Assembly: GCA_963810915.1 (NCBI GenBank)
Contig: CAWEPH010000001.1
Span: forward strand, 620,001-684,000
Direction of reading: 5' to 3'
Source: JAOUEA01 sp963810915
GTDB taxonomy: Bacteria; Actinomycetota; UBA4738; HRBIN12
DNA: 64,000 nt
Below, piece after piece: positions 9,044 to 18,502 of this stretch. Positions within the stretch are counted from its first letter, which is position 1. The number at the start of each line of letters is the position of its first letter. The translations under genes and the position numbers were made by a program. The notes beneath the pieces were generated by a model. That model ran no database searches. It had not been told where the DNA came from and saw nothing but the letters and a program-made list of their open reading frames with translations.

Positions 9044-9066
9044 CGAGCCGCGCCTCGGCCCGTCGC

Positions 9067-9573
9067 TCAGCCGTAGAAGAACAGCGTCACCCAGATCTTG
9101 TGCCCGGATAGGACGGCGCCGACCGCCACGTGGCGGAAGCTCCGGGACAGGATGTGGCCCCGGTGGACCGAGCTGTTCATGAAGGCCTTCTGGAGGTCGT
9201 CGACGCTCGCCGAGGTCCAGCCGATGTTCTCGCCCCAGTTCGACCAGCGGCCGACCCCGTGCAGGTAGCGGCCGGGATCGGACGAGTGGAAGAGGCGGTG
9301 GCTCCGCGCCATCGCACGGCTGTGCCGCTGCGCCAGCACGGAGGCGTCGTGGTTGAGGGCCAGGCGGGGGAGACCGAAGCGGAACCGACTCGCGTTCGTC
9401 GCCTTGAACAGACGCCAGGCGTAGTTGGGCGTCCGCTGCCGGTGGACCGCGACCGCGTGACGGTGGTGCGCGCTGCCGTGGGCACGCGCCTGCGCCGCGG
9501 CCGGCACGAGCCCGCAGAGGACGCCGACCACGACGACGACGAGGGCGACCGTGAGGCTCTTCGTACGCGTCAT
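9067..9573 (-). CDS. Secreted CAP-domain (SCP/YkwD-like) protein
   Basis: A 168-residue protein with a signal peptide (residues 1-31, positively charged then a long valine-rich core, ending AAAQARA). The mature part is a CAP domain: LFKATNASRFRFGLPRLALN, the LAQRHSRAMA helix, then GENIGW and HRGHILSRSFRHVAVGA, ending with WVTLFFYG. Bacterial CAP proteins of this type are extracellular and of unknown biochemical role. It is convergent with the preceding gene and divergent from the merR gene at 9733. Confidence 0.85.
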   Translation of the reverse strand: MTRTKSLTVALVVVVVGVLCGLVPAAAQARAHGSAHHRHAVAVHRQRTPNYAWRLFKATNASRFRFGLPRLALNHDASVLAQRHSRAMARSHRLFHSSDPGRYLHGVGRWSNWGENIGWTSASVDDLQKAFMNSSVHRGHILSRSFRHVAVGAVLSGHKIWVTLFFYG

Positions 9574-9670
9574 GGGTTCGACTCCCTAGTCCGTCGTGAC
9601 CATGGGGGTTTCGACCCGTCCTACGTCGGACTTGAGCGCGTCCACCGATGCGGCGCCTCTGCGAGGAGCG

Positions 9671-9699
9671 TTGACACGTACGGACACCTGCCCTACGCT
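9671..9699 (+). promoter_or_regulatory. Sigma-70-type promoter of the merR gene
   Basis: TTGACA (9671-9676) and TACGCT (9694-9699) are separated by exactly 17 bases, 34 bases before the ATG at 9733. This is one of the clearest vegetative promoters in the window. Confidence 0.6.
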
Positions 9700-9732
9700 G
9701 CCGAAACACATCGACGTGATTACGGGGTTGTG

Positions 9733-10179
9733 ATGAGCGAACAGGGGTTCCGTGCGCCCGAAGCCGTCCGGATCGCCGGCGTCACCTACCGGCAATTGGA
9801 CTACTGGACGCGCACCGGACTGGTCACACCGTCCATCAAGGACGCACACGGCTCGGGCAGCCAGCGGCTGTACTCGTTCCAGGACCTCGCCACGCTCAAG
9901 GTGATCAAGCGGCTGCTCGACACCGGCGTCTCGCTCCAGCGTGTGCGCAAGGCGGTGGAGCACCTGCACACCATGAAGAAGCGGCCCCACGGCGTCACGC
10001 TCATGTCCGACGGCGTGGGCGTGTACGAGGCGCACTCGCCCGAGGCCGTGGTCGACCTCCTGAAGAACGGCCAGGGCGTCTTCGCGATCTCGCTCGACGC
10101 GGTCTGGAGCGACCTCCAGGACGACGTCGACGCCGCCGCCGTTCCCAGGACCCGCAGGGCCGCGTCCGGAGGCTCGTGA
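9733..10179 (+). CDS. MerR-family regulator (Rv1830 type)
   Basis: A 148-residue protein with an N-terminal MerR helix-turn-helix: GVTYRQLDYWTRTGLV, GSGSQRLYSFQDL, then LLDTGVSLQRVRKAVEHL for the start of the dimerisation helix. A short C-terminal domain follows. Its place downstream of the FtsR-like gene and the bifunctional nuclease matches mycobacterial Rv1830. The ATG at 9733 lies below a clear promoter. Its stop overlaps the GTG of the next gene (GTGA), so the two genes are translationally coupled. Confidence 0.87.
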   Translation: MSEQGFRAPEAVRIAGVTYRQLDYWTRTGLVTPSIKDAHGSGSQRLYSFQDLATLKVIKRLLDTGVSLQRVRKAVEHLHTMKKRPHGVTLMSDGVGVYEAHSPEAVVDLLKNGQGVFAISLDAVWSDLQDDVDAAAVPRTRRAASGGS

Positions 10180-10544
10180 GCGCACAGCCGTCGCCGCCCC
10201 AGCCCAGCCAGAGCGACACCGTCCGTTTCGCGCACGCATCCGAGCGCCAGTTCGCGCAGCTCCTGGACTTCTACGCGATCGCCTGGGAGTACGAGCCCCG
10301 TTCCTTCGACATCGAGTGGGACCGCGAAGGGCGCGTGACCCAGCGCTTCACGCCCGACTTCTACCTCCCCGAGTTCGACCTCTACATCGAGATCACCACG
10401 CTGAACCAGAAGCTCGTGACGAAGAAGAACCGGAAGGTCCGGCGGCTGCGGGAGCGCTACCCGGAGATCCGCTGCAAGATCTTCTACCAGCGCGACTACC
10501 TCTCGCTGGTCTCGAAGTACGGACTCGAGGACGTCTCCGGCTGA
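10176..10544 (+). CDS. Small protein with PD-(D/E)XK nuclease-like motif, unknown function
   Basis: A 122-residue protein. The central region reads TQRFTPDFYLPEFDLYIEIT followed by KLVTKKNRK, giving the spacing PD-(x)n-E-x-K/T of restriction-endonuclease-like folds, then LRERYPEIRCKIFYQRDY, like the last strand and helix of such domains. I cannot assign a named family. It overlaps the merR gene by four bases and precedes gcvPA by about 40 bases. It might be a housekeeping nuclease of this lineage; activity is inference. Confidence 0.6.
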   Translation: MSAQPSPPQPSQSDTVRFAHASERQFAQLLDFYAIAWEYEPRSFDIEWDREGRVTQRFTPDFYLPEFDLYIEITTLNQKLVTKKNRKVRRLRERYPEIRCKIFYQRDYLSLVSKYGLEDVSG

Positions 10545-10585
10545 GCGGCTGGCAAGCGGATCCCCGCGTTCGTACACTGGCGCAC

Positions 10586-11894
10586 GTGACCTTCGCGCCG
10601 CACACCGAGGACGAGATCCGCGAGATGCTCGCGACGATCGGTCGCTCCTCGCTGGACGAGCTCTTCGACCAGATCCCCGAGGACGTGCGCATCGACGGCT
10701 CGCTCCGGATGCCTGCCGGCGTCTCCGAGATGGAGCTGATCGCGGACCTCCGCGACCTCGCCGCCCGCAACCGGAGCCTCGACGCGCTCACGTGCTTCGC
10801 GGGCGCCGGTGCCTACGACCACTACATCCCGTCGGTCGTATGGGCGCTGGCGGGCCGCTCGGAGTTCTACACGTCCTACACGCCGTACCAGCCCGAGCTG
10901 TCTCAGGGCGTGCTCCAGGTCCTCTTCGAGTTCCAGTCGATGATCTGCGAGCTCACCGCCCTCGAGGTCTCCAACGCATCGCTCTACGACGGTCCGACGG
11001 CGTTGGTCGAGGCCGTGCACATGACGTTCGGGCCCGCACGACGGCGCGTGCTCGTCTCGAGCGCGCTGGACCCCCGCTACGTCGAGGCGCTCGTCACGTT
11101 CGGCAGGGGAGCCGGGTACGAGCCAGAGCGCTTCGACGGCGTGCCGCACGTGGGCGAGGACGTGGCGGCGGTGGTCGTTCAGCACCCCGACGTGTTCGGA
11201 GAGCTCGCAGCCGGCCGCCGAGATCTTCGCCGCGGCCAAGAGCGGCGGGGCGAGAGCGGTCCAGGTCTTCGATCCGCTCTCGCTCGGCGTGCTCGCGCCC
11301 CCCGGCGAGCTGGGCGCCGACATCGCGGTGGCCGAGGGCCAGCCACTCGGGAACCACCTCAACTACGGCGGGCCCTACCTCGGCGTGATCGCGGCGCGGA
11401 TGGCGGACGTGCGCAAGATGCCCGGGCGCATCGTCGGCGAGACGGTGGACGTCGACGGGAACCCCGGATACGTGCTCACGCTGCAGGCGCGCGAGCAGCA
11501 CATCCGCCGGGAGAAGGCCAACTCGAACATCTGCACGAACCAGACGCTGATGGCGATCGCGGCCACCGTCTACCTCGGGTGGCTGGGTCCCGAGGGTCTG
11601 CGCCAGCTCGGGGTGCAGTGCGCCTCCCGGGCCGCCTACGCGGCCGCGCGCCTCACCGCGCTGCCGGGCGTCTCGCTGCTGCACCCCGAGGCGGCGTTCT
11701 TCAAGGAGTTCGCGCTGCGCCTGCCGCGCCCCGCCGCCGAGGTGCGCGACGCCCTGCTGGACCGGGGCTTCCTCGCCGGTGTGCCGTTCGCTCCGGCCGG
11801 GGACGACGTCTTGCTTGTGGCCGTGACGGAGAAGCGCTCCAAAGAGGAGATCGACGGCCTCGCCGCGGCGATGGGGGAGGTGCTGCACCCGTGA
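10586..11894 (+). CDS. gcvPA: Glycine dehydrogenase (decarboxylating) subunit 1, one frameshift
   Basis: The N-terminal half of split P protein. It starts VTFAPHTEDEIREMLATIG at the GTG at 10586 and contains SFYTSYTPYQPE-type, ELTALEVSNASLYDGPTA and GNHLNYGGPYLG blocks. With subunit 2 it decarboxylates glycine and loads the aminomethyl group on GcvH. An extra base near 11216 shifts the frame; without it the region reads EPAAEIFAAAKSGGARAVQVFDPLSLG. The uncorrected first frame happens to stay open through gcvPB, making a spurious fusion. The stop overlaps the GTG of gcvPB. Confidence 0.92.
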
Positions 11895-13384
11895 GTCGTG
11901 GCGCCCCCGTCCGCACGCAAGGGCCCACCGACGGCGGGCCACTGATCGACCGCTCGGTGCCCGGCCGCCGGGCGTTCAGCTTCGGCCCCCTCGACGTGCC
12001 CGAGGCGTCGGTCCCTGCGGCGTTCGCGCGATCCGACGTTCCCGGGCTGCCCGAGGTCTCCGAGTTCGACCTCGTGCGCCATTACACGCGGCTCTCGCAG
12101 ATGAACTACGGGACCGACACCGGCGCGTACCCGCTGGGGTCGTGCACGATGAAGTACAACCCGAAGATGGCCGAGACCGTGGCGGCCCTGCCGGGGTTCC
12201 AGCGCACGCACCCGCTGCAGCCGGACGCCACGGTGCAGGGTTCCCTCGCGATGCTGTGGCGCCTCGAGGAGGCGCTCTGCGAGATCACCGGGATGGCGCG
12301 CGCCACGTTGCAGCCGCCGGCCGGCGCGTGCGGCGAGATGACCGGCCTGCTGATCATGCGCGCGTACCACCAGGATCGCGGGAACCCCCGCACGAAGGTG
12401 ATCATCCCCGACGCGGCGCACGGGACGAACCCCGCCAGCGTCCGGCTCGCCGGCTTCGACGCCGTGCCGGTCCCCAACGATGCGCGCGGGATGGTCGACG
12501 TGGAGGCGCTGAAGGGGCTGGTGGACGAGCAGGTCGCGGGCCTCATGCTCACGAACCCCAACACGCTCGGGCTCTTCGAGGAGGACATCGAGGCGATCGC
12601 CGAGGTGATCCACGGCGTGGGCGGCCTCGTGTACTACGACGGCGCCAACCTGAACGCGATCCTGGGGCGGTGCCGGCCCGGCGACATGGGCTTCGACATC
12701 GTGCACATCAACACGCACAAGACCTTCGCGACGCCGCACGGCGGCGGGGGGCCGGGGGCCGGACCGGTGGGGGTGAAGGAGCACCTCGTCGCGTACCTGC
12801 CCGCGCCGATCCTTGCGCGAGGCGAGGACGGGACCCTCGCGTGGGACGCGGACCGACCCAAGACGATCGGCCGCCTGCACGGGTTCAACGGGAACTTCGG
12901 CGTGCTCGTTCGCGCGTACGCGTACGTCTTCCTCCACGGGGCGGACGGCCTGCGAGAGGTGAGCGAGCTCGCGGCCCTGAACGCCAACTACCTGGCGGCC
13001 CTGATCGCGGAGGACTTCCCGCTCGCGTTCCCGGACGAGCAGCCGATGCACGAGTTCGTGGCGACGGCACGGCCCCTGAAGGAGGCGACAGGCGTGCGCG
13101 CGATGGACGTCGCCAAGCGCGTGATCGATCTCGGCTACCACCCGTCCACCGTCTACTTCCCGCTGGTGGTGGACGAGGCCATGATGGTGGAGCCCACCGA
13201 GACCGAGTCAAAGGAGACCCTCGACGGTCTCGCCGCCGCGCTTCGGCAGGCGGCGGCGGAAGCCCGCACGACGCCCGAGATCCTGCACGATGCGCCCGTC
13301 ACCACCCCCGTGCGGCGCCTGGACGAGGCGCGGGCCGCCCGACACCTCAAGCTGCGATGGGGCGCGGACGACCCGCCCGACTAA
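11891..13384 (+). CDS. gcvPB: Glycine dehydrogenase (decarboxylating) subunit 2
   Basis: A 497-residue PLP enzyme subunit. The PLP lysine is in HINTHKTFATPHGGGGPGAG (about residue 280). Other family blocks are YPLGSCTMKYNPK, LQPPAGACGEMTGLL, IPDAAHGTNPAS and YDGANLNAILG. It starts at GTG 11891, overlapping the gcvPA stop by four bases, so the pair is translationally coupled. The sequence is intact. It is transcribed away from the peroxiredoxin gene, which converges on it. Confidence 0.95.
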   Translation: MSRGAPVRTQGPTDGGPLIDRSVPGRRAFSFGPLDVPEASVPAAFARSDVPGLPEVSEFDLVRHYTRLSQMNYGTDTGAYPLGSCTMKYNPKMAETVAALPGFQRTHPLQPDATVQGSLAMLWRLEEALCEITGMARATLQPPAGACGEMTGLLIMRAYHQDRGNPRTKVIIPDAAHGTNPASVRLAGFDAVPVPNDARGMVDVEALKGLVDEQVAGLMLTNPNTLGLFEEDIEAIAEVIHGVGGLVYYDGANLNAILGRCRPGDMGFDIVHINTHKTFATPHGGGGPGAGPVGVKEHLVAYLPAPILARGEDGTLAWDADRPKTIGRLHGFNGNFGVLVRAYAYVFLHGADGLREVSELAALNANYLAALIAEDFPLAFPDEQPMHEFVATARPLKEATGVRAMDVAKRVIDLGYHPSTVYFPLVVDEAMMVEPTETESKETLDGLAAALRQAAAEARTTPEILHDAPVTTPVRRLDEARAARHLKLRWGADDPPD

Positions 13385-13397
13385 CGAGGGAGGGCGG

Positions 13398-13889
13398 TCA
13401 CCCCTTGGCCGCGGCGATCGCCTCGTTCACGACGCCCTGATCCGGGCCGACGCCCGGCACCTCGCTCACCCAGATCGTTCGCACGATGCCGTCGGAGGAG
13501 ATCCCGATCACCGCACGCTTGGACGTGAGCCGGAGCCCCGCTGGCAGCGGGTCCTCATACAGCCCCACGTAGGCGCGCGAGACCTCGTGATCGTAGTCGG
13601 CGAGGATCTCGGCCCCGAAGTGGAACTCGTCGTCCCACGCCTTCAGGAGCTGCGGGTAGTGCCCGGTGATCCCGTAGACGGTCACGCCGGCGTCGCGGTA
13701 GTCGCCGATGTGGTCCCGCACGGCGCACATCTGCGCCTCGCAGGTCCTGGTGTAGGGGAGCGGGAAGAACTGCAGGACGACGCCGCCCTCCTTCAGGGCG
13801 TCGGAGAGCTTGTAGGTGGGCGCGTCCGCACCCCACTCTTTGGCGAGGAGTTCGAATTCCGGCGCACGATCGCCGACATGAACGGTCAT
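13398..13889 (-). CDS. Peroxiredoxin (AhpC/TSA family)
   Basis: A 163-residue thioredoxin-fold peroxidase. The peroxidatic cysteine is in the TxxC motif of LPYTRTCEAQMC (about residue 50), with a second cysteine five residues later that could act as the resolving residue, and the usual GDRAPEF start. The canonical Pro of PxxxTxxC is shifted to LPYT. It detoxifies hydroperoxides using a thiol reductant. It converges with gcvPB, leaving 13 bases. An imperfect inverted repeat lies 115 bases upstream of its start. Confidence 0.88.
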   Translation of the reverse strand: MTVHVGDRAPEFELLAKEWGADAPTYKLSDALKEGGVVLQFFPLPYTRTCEAQMCAVRDHIGDYRDAGVTVYGITGHYPQLLKAWDDEFHFGAEILADYDHEVSRAYVGLYEDPLPAGLRLTSKRAVIGISSDGIVRTIWVSEVPGVGPDQGVVNEAIAAAKG

Positions 13890-14004
13890 CCCAGGCCTCC
13901 GTGGTCGAGGAACGGGTGCGTACCAGCCATCCCCTCGATGCTACCCACGCCGCACGGATACGTAGGGCCGGAGCTGGGGGAGGCTCGCTCATGCGGGAAC
14001 GTTA

Positions 14005-14020
14005 CATAATGTGCGTTATG
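14005..14020. promoter_or_regulatory. Inverted repeat upstream of the peroxiredoxin gene
   Basis: CATAATG and CGTTATG are separated by two bases (one mismatch between arms) in an AT-rich patch between the Lnt-Ppm1 stop and the peroxiredoxin start. It is a possible operator or -10 region for the peroxiredoxin; the responsible regulator is unknown. Confidence 0.35.
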
Positions 14021-14030
14021 GGGGATGCCT

Positions 14031-16282
14031 TCACCGATCGGGGTCCGCACGGAGCCGGAGCCGGATGCCCCACTTCGTGACGAGCCACAGGGCCTCGACC
14101 ACGATGCCGCCGCGAGATCTTCGAGTGCCCGTGCGCGCGTTCGCGGAACGTGATGGGCGATTCGCCCACGTCGAACCCGAGGTGCCAGGCCCGCATGCAC
14201 GAGCTCGATCTGGAACCCGTAACCGTCCGAGGCGATCGGCTCGCTCACGAGGGCCTCCAGGAGCGTCCCTGCGGTAGACGCGGTATCCGCTGGTCGCGTC
14301 CTTCACCGGCACGCCCAGCATGAACCGCGCGTACGTGTTGCCGGCGCGTGAGAGCGCCACGCGGGCGCGGCTCCAGTTCGACACCGACCCGCCCGGGATG
14401 TACCGACTCCCGATCGTGAGGTCGTGCGACGTTGCTGCGGCACGCAACAGGCTCTCGAGCTCGGTGGGGTCGTGCGAGAGGTCCGAATCCATCTCCACGA
14501 CGAGGTCGAAGCCCTCCTCCAGGCCGGCGTGGAACCCCTGGAGGTAGGCGCTCGCGAGCCCGGACTTCGACGGGCCGCTCCAGGACCCGGATCCGCGGGT
14601 CCTCGGCCGCGTGGGCCCGCACGAGGTCGCCGGTCCCGTCCGGCGACGAGTCGTCCACCACCACCATGCTGATGTCCCCCGGCGTCGCGCGCACGCCGTC
14701 GAGCACCCGGTCGATCGTGGCCGCTTCGTCGTAGGTCGGCAGGATCACCAGCGTCCGGTATCCCGCCGCGAGCGGTTCGGGCGCGGGACGGGCCTTCGTC
14801 CGGCGCCGCGGCAGGACCACCACCACGGCGAGGAAGGCCAGGGCGAGCCAGGGGAGCCAATCCCCCAGCCGGACGTACCACGTGCGTTCGTCGGAGGACC
14901 GGATGGTGTCCCTCAGGATAGCCGTCCGGAACAGGCCCTCCCGCTCCACCACGTCGCCCGAGGGATCGATGAAGGCGCTGATGCCGGAGACGGCCGCGTT
15001 CGACCACCCAACGGCCGGTCTCGATCGCGCGCATCTGGCTCATCTGCTCGTGCTGGGCGCTCGCGGCGGTGAACCCGTAGGACGCGTTGTTCACGGTCAC
15101 GACGAGGAACCCGGCGCCGTCCCGCACGAACGCACGGGGGATCTCCGGGAAGCTGTTCTCGAAACAGATCGGAGTGCCGAACGCCGGGAGCCCGTCCGTG
15201 CCGAGCGTGTGGATCTGCTCCCCCGGCGCACGATCGACGGGGATCTGCTCGCAGCGCCTCCAGCCAGGAGAGCTCGTCGCGGAAGGGGACGAACTCGCCG
15301 AAGGGCACGAGATGCACCTTGTCGTAGCGCCCGGCGAGGTCGCCCTCGCCGTCCAGGAGCAGGACCGAGGTGCGCTCGCGACCGTCGGGGTCGTCGTTCA
15401 CCGCGCCGATCAAGGTGGGGACGCCCACCCGGGCCACGACGTCGCGCACCGCCCGCATCGTCTGCGGGTCGTTCGTGGCGGCCGGATCGAGTGCGCCCTC
15501 GCCCCACACGGCCAGGTCGGGGGGGTCGCTCGCGAGCCGCGCGTGTTCGGCGATGTTGAGCTGAGCCACCCCGAGGTCCTCGTTGGCGGGGTTCGCCGAG
15601 GCCGCCTGACGCACGTCGACCTGGAGCGTGGCCACGTCGAGCGATCGGCCCGTCGGGGCTGCCGAACGGGATCACGAGCGGCGCCGCGACGACGAGGGCC
15701 GCGACGCCGGCGGCGAGGAGGCGCCGTCGCCCCTCCCCTCCCCTGGCGACCGCGAGGATCAGGCCGTTCACGAGCACGACCACGAAGGAGACGCCCCAGA
15801 CCCCCGCGACGGTCGCGAGCCGCACCGTCGCGTGGTTGTTCACCTGGCTGATGCCGAGCGTCCCCCACGTGAACCCGCCGAGCGGCCACAGCCCGCGCAG
15901 CCACTCGAAGACGGTCCACAGGGCCGCCCAGCTCACCGCGTTCAGGATGGGTCTGCCCGCACGCCGGATCAGCGGGCGCCATGAGCCCGAAGGCCCCCGC
16001 CCACAGCGCCATCTCCAGGGTGAGCGCGATCCAGGCCATCGACCCGAACCGCCAGATCCAGTAGATCGTGGCGCCGTAGAAGCCGAGCCCGAACGCGAGC
16101 CCGACCAGGAAGCCCGCGACCCGGCCCGCGCGTTCGAGCAGCCACAGCAGGGGCAGGAGACCCACGAACGCGAGCGGCCACCAGCCGGCGGGAGGGAACG
16201 CGAGGGAGAGGGCGAGCCCGCTCGCCAGGGCGATCAGCAACGAGAGTGGGTATGCGGGCGCCCTCAGGCGCAGTCGCGGCAC
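14031..16282 (-). pseudogene. lnt: Apolipoprotein N-acyltransferase fused to polyprenol-phosphate mannosyltransferase, frameshifted
   Basis: The N-terminal part is Lnt: hydrophobic segments (LSLLIALASGLALSLAFPPA onward), then a nitrilase domain with the catalytic Glu in AVWGEGALDP, Lys in YDKVHLVPFGEF and Cys in the PICFENSFPE block. The C-terminal part, from about 14750 down, is a GT2 glycosyltransferase of the dolichol-phosphate-mannose synthase type (LVILPTYDEAATIDRVLDGV, VVVDDSSPDGT, then EMDSDLSHDP). A similar Lnt-Ppm1 fusion is known in mycobacteria; Lnt acylates lipoproteins and Ppm1 makes polyprenol-phosphate mannose. At least six frame changes are needed. The GTG at 16282 overlaps the DUF4193 gene by 19 bases. 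Confidence 0.85.
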
Positions 16283-16629
16283 AGCATCTTCTTCTTGTCC
16301 GCGAGCTGGCTCCGGTGCTTCACCAGGAAGCAGCGCTTGCAGGTGAACTCGGTGGCCTGGATCGGCACGACGCGGGCCTCGAGGGGCTCGGCGAGCTTCT
16401 CCTCGCGGGTGAGGGGGACGACCACTTCGTCCTCCTCGACCTCCTCCGCCTCGGCCTCGGCCTCCTGCTTGACGATCAGCTCCTGGATCGACTCGACCTC
16501 CGCGCCCTCGGCGGCGGGGTCGGGCGGCACGGTGGCGTCGGCGAGATCCGCCTCGCTGGGCTCGGCGTCCTCCAGGTCGTCGTCCTCTTCGACGACCTCG
16601 TCCTCGACCGGCTCTTCGGTGTCGTTCAT
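16264..16629 (-). CDS. DUF4193 family protein
   Basis: A 121-residue acidic protein with a C-terminal zinc-binding block FTCKRCFLVKHRSQLADKKK followed by CRDC (two CxxC pairs), the hallmark of the actinobacterial DUF4193 family. The N-terminal two thirds are rich in Glu, Asp and Ala. Function is unknown. The ATG at 16629 has a GAAGGAAG site; the open frame extends further upstream without conserved sequence. It is directly upstream of, and overlaps, the Lnt-Ppm1 gene. Confidence 0.82.
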   Translation of the reverse strand: MNDTEEPVEDEVVEEDDDLEDAEPSEADLADATVPPDPAAEGAEVESIQELIVKQEAEAEAEEVEEDEVVVPLTREEKLAEPLEARVVPIQATEFTCKRCFLVKHRSQLADKKKMLCRDCA

Positions 16630-16771
16630 AGCTTCCTTCACGGGGATCACCTCCGGGGACTGCGGCGCCCTCGGTTGCGCGCGGATTGTACTGCCACGGG
16701 ATGCGGATGCAACCAGGCGCCCGAACGAACGCCGGATGCGGCTCGGACATTCCCGTCTCCGCGGAACGAGT

Positions 16772-16841
16772 GAGGACCCAAGAGGCCTTTGGGGCCGCAG
16801 CGCCGGGGCGCCGCGTTCTCTACTCGGCTTCTTGGGTCCTC
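16772..16841 (-). terminator. Long imperfect hairpin downstream of an amidohydrolase gene
   Basis: GAGGACCCAAG (16772-16782) pairs exactly with CTTGGGTCCTC (16831-16841), and pairing continues inward with wobbles for four or five more positions; the GC-rich loop has its own hairpin potential (GGCGCC). It lies between the amidohydrolase stop (16974) and the DUF4193 start (16629), both on the minus strand. A terminator is the simplest reading; a leader structure for DUF4193 is the alternative. Confidence 0.45.
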
Positions 16842-16973
16842 GTGCGCCTCCGCCGGGGCGGCGACGCAGCAGCACGGTACGTCGCGTCCTCTCGGAGGGT
16901 CAAGTCCGCGGATGGAGAAAGAGTGACAATCCGATCCCCGCCCCCCGGTAGCCCTCGCCGGGGTCGTCGACGC

Positions 16974-18493
16974 TCATGCCGCGAAGACCTCGCGTCCCAG
17001 CGAGACCGTGAGGATCGGGCGCGAGACCATCGAGCGCGAGCGCCTCGAACGGGTCGTGCGGGTAGGCGACGAAGTCGGCGTGCATCCCGTGGCCGAGCGA
17101 TCCCTTCTTCTCCTCTTGATGCGCGAGGCGCGCGCTCCCGATCGTGTGCAGCCGGATGGCCTCGAACCGCGTGAGCCGCTGGGCGGGGTCGTGGTGGTGT
17201 TCCAGGGCGTCGACGGCGAGGAGCGGGTCGAGGGGCGTGACCGGGGCGTCGGATCCCGCTCCCACCTCGATCCCGCGCTCCAGCAGGGTCCGGAACGGGT
17301 TCATCGTCGCGGCGCGCTGCAGGACCGACGCCGATCTCGTAGAGCCCACCGGGCTGTCCCCAGTAGCGGTCGAACGCCGGCTGGACGGAGACCGCGACCC
17401 CCAGCATCGCCGTGCGCTCGATCTGGGCCTCGGACACCATCTCGAAGTGCTCGATGCGATGCCGGCGCGCCCGGAAGTGACGCCGTTCGCGCGAGTCCAG
17501 GGTCTGGTAGACACGCTCCCAGGCGCGCAGCACCTGCTCGATGCCGCGATCCCCGATCGCGTGCACGCCCACCTGCAGACCGGCGGCGTGACCGGCGTGG
17601 AAGAACTCGGCCAGCTCGTCGTCCTCGTAGTACGTGACGCCGTTCCCGTTAGCGTCGGCGTACGGCATGCATCAGGGCGGCCGTGCGGGCGCCGATCGAT
17701 CCGTCGACCGGGAGGTCCCCGCCCACGCCCGCGAAGCCCTGATCGATCACGAGCGGCAGATCCATCGTCGCGACGATGGGCACGGCGTCCACGGGCAGGC
17801 GATGCCGATGGCCGAGGAACACCTGCAGGTCGCGCAGCCCCGCGCCGTGGGGCATCTGCATCTCGTGGACCGTGGTGATGCCGCGCGACGACGCCAGGGC
17901 CGCAGCGCTCAGCTGGAGTTCCTGGACCTGGTGATCCGTGAGCGCGGCGGCGATCCAGCGGCTCAGGCCTTCGCCGGCGCGTTGCGTCAACCGCCCGGTG
18001 AGGGCGCCCTCGGCGTCACGTTCGGCCCCGGCGAGATCGGCGACGTCCGCGGCCTCGATCGCGGCGGAGTTCGCGAGGGCGATGTGCCCGTCGGTCCGCA
18101 CGATCACGAGCGGCACAGGCCCGGAGACCGCGTCGAGTTCGGCGAGACCGGGGTGCTCCGGTCGGTCCCAGCGGGTCTCGTCGAAGCCGGAGAGCATCAC
18201 CGGATCCCGCGTATCGGCACACCGGGCGCGCGGCGATCGCCGAGGAGCTCCTCGGCGGATGTGGCCGCCTCCACGTCCGCGTTCGCGAGGGCGGCGCCCG
18301 TCGGCGTCAGGTGGACGTGCGCGTCGATGAACCCCGGGACGATCGTGGCACCGGGAAGATCGACCACGCGGTCGGCCTGGGGCGGATCGCCGGATCCGAC
18401 ACGCTCGACGTGGCGCCCGTCGGTGAGGACCCACTCCCCCGTCTGGGGATAGGTCAGGGTGCGCACGCGCTCGGCTCGGTACAGGGTCCTCAC
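16974..18493 (-). pseudogene. Amidohydrolase family 3 (YtcJ-like) protein, frameshifted
   Basis: A metal-dependent hydrolase of the amidohydrolase superfamily, about 505 residues when frames are joined. The N-terminus has a small beta-domain and the metal motif PGFIDAHVHLTPTG; later blocks are the HAIGDRGIEQVL region, the HRIEHFEM metal-ligand region, and GIEVGAGSDAPVTPLDPLLAV with the catalytic Asp. The substrate cannot be told from sequence. Breaks occur near 18200, 17670, 17320 and 17030. The GTG at 18493 is only nine bases after the stop of the reverse transcriptase gene, so they may be one transcript. A related intact protein is encoded at 49241-50914. Confidence 0.8.
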
Positions 18494-18502
18494 GGCGCCG
18501 CA

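Noticed and set aside
10316..13384. Single open frame suggesting a fused GcvPA-GcvPB protein
   Set aside because: The middle part (after about 11216) is out of frame for GcvPA. The true 3' half of gcvPA lies in the next frame and overlaps gcvPB by four bases, so there are two genes.
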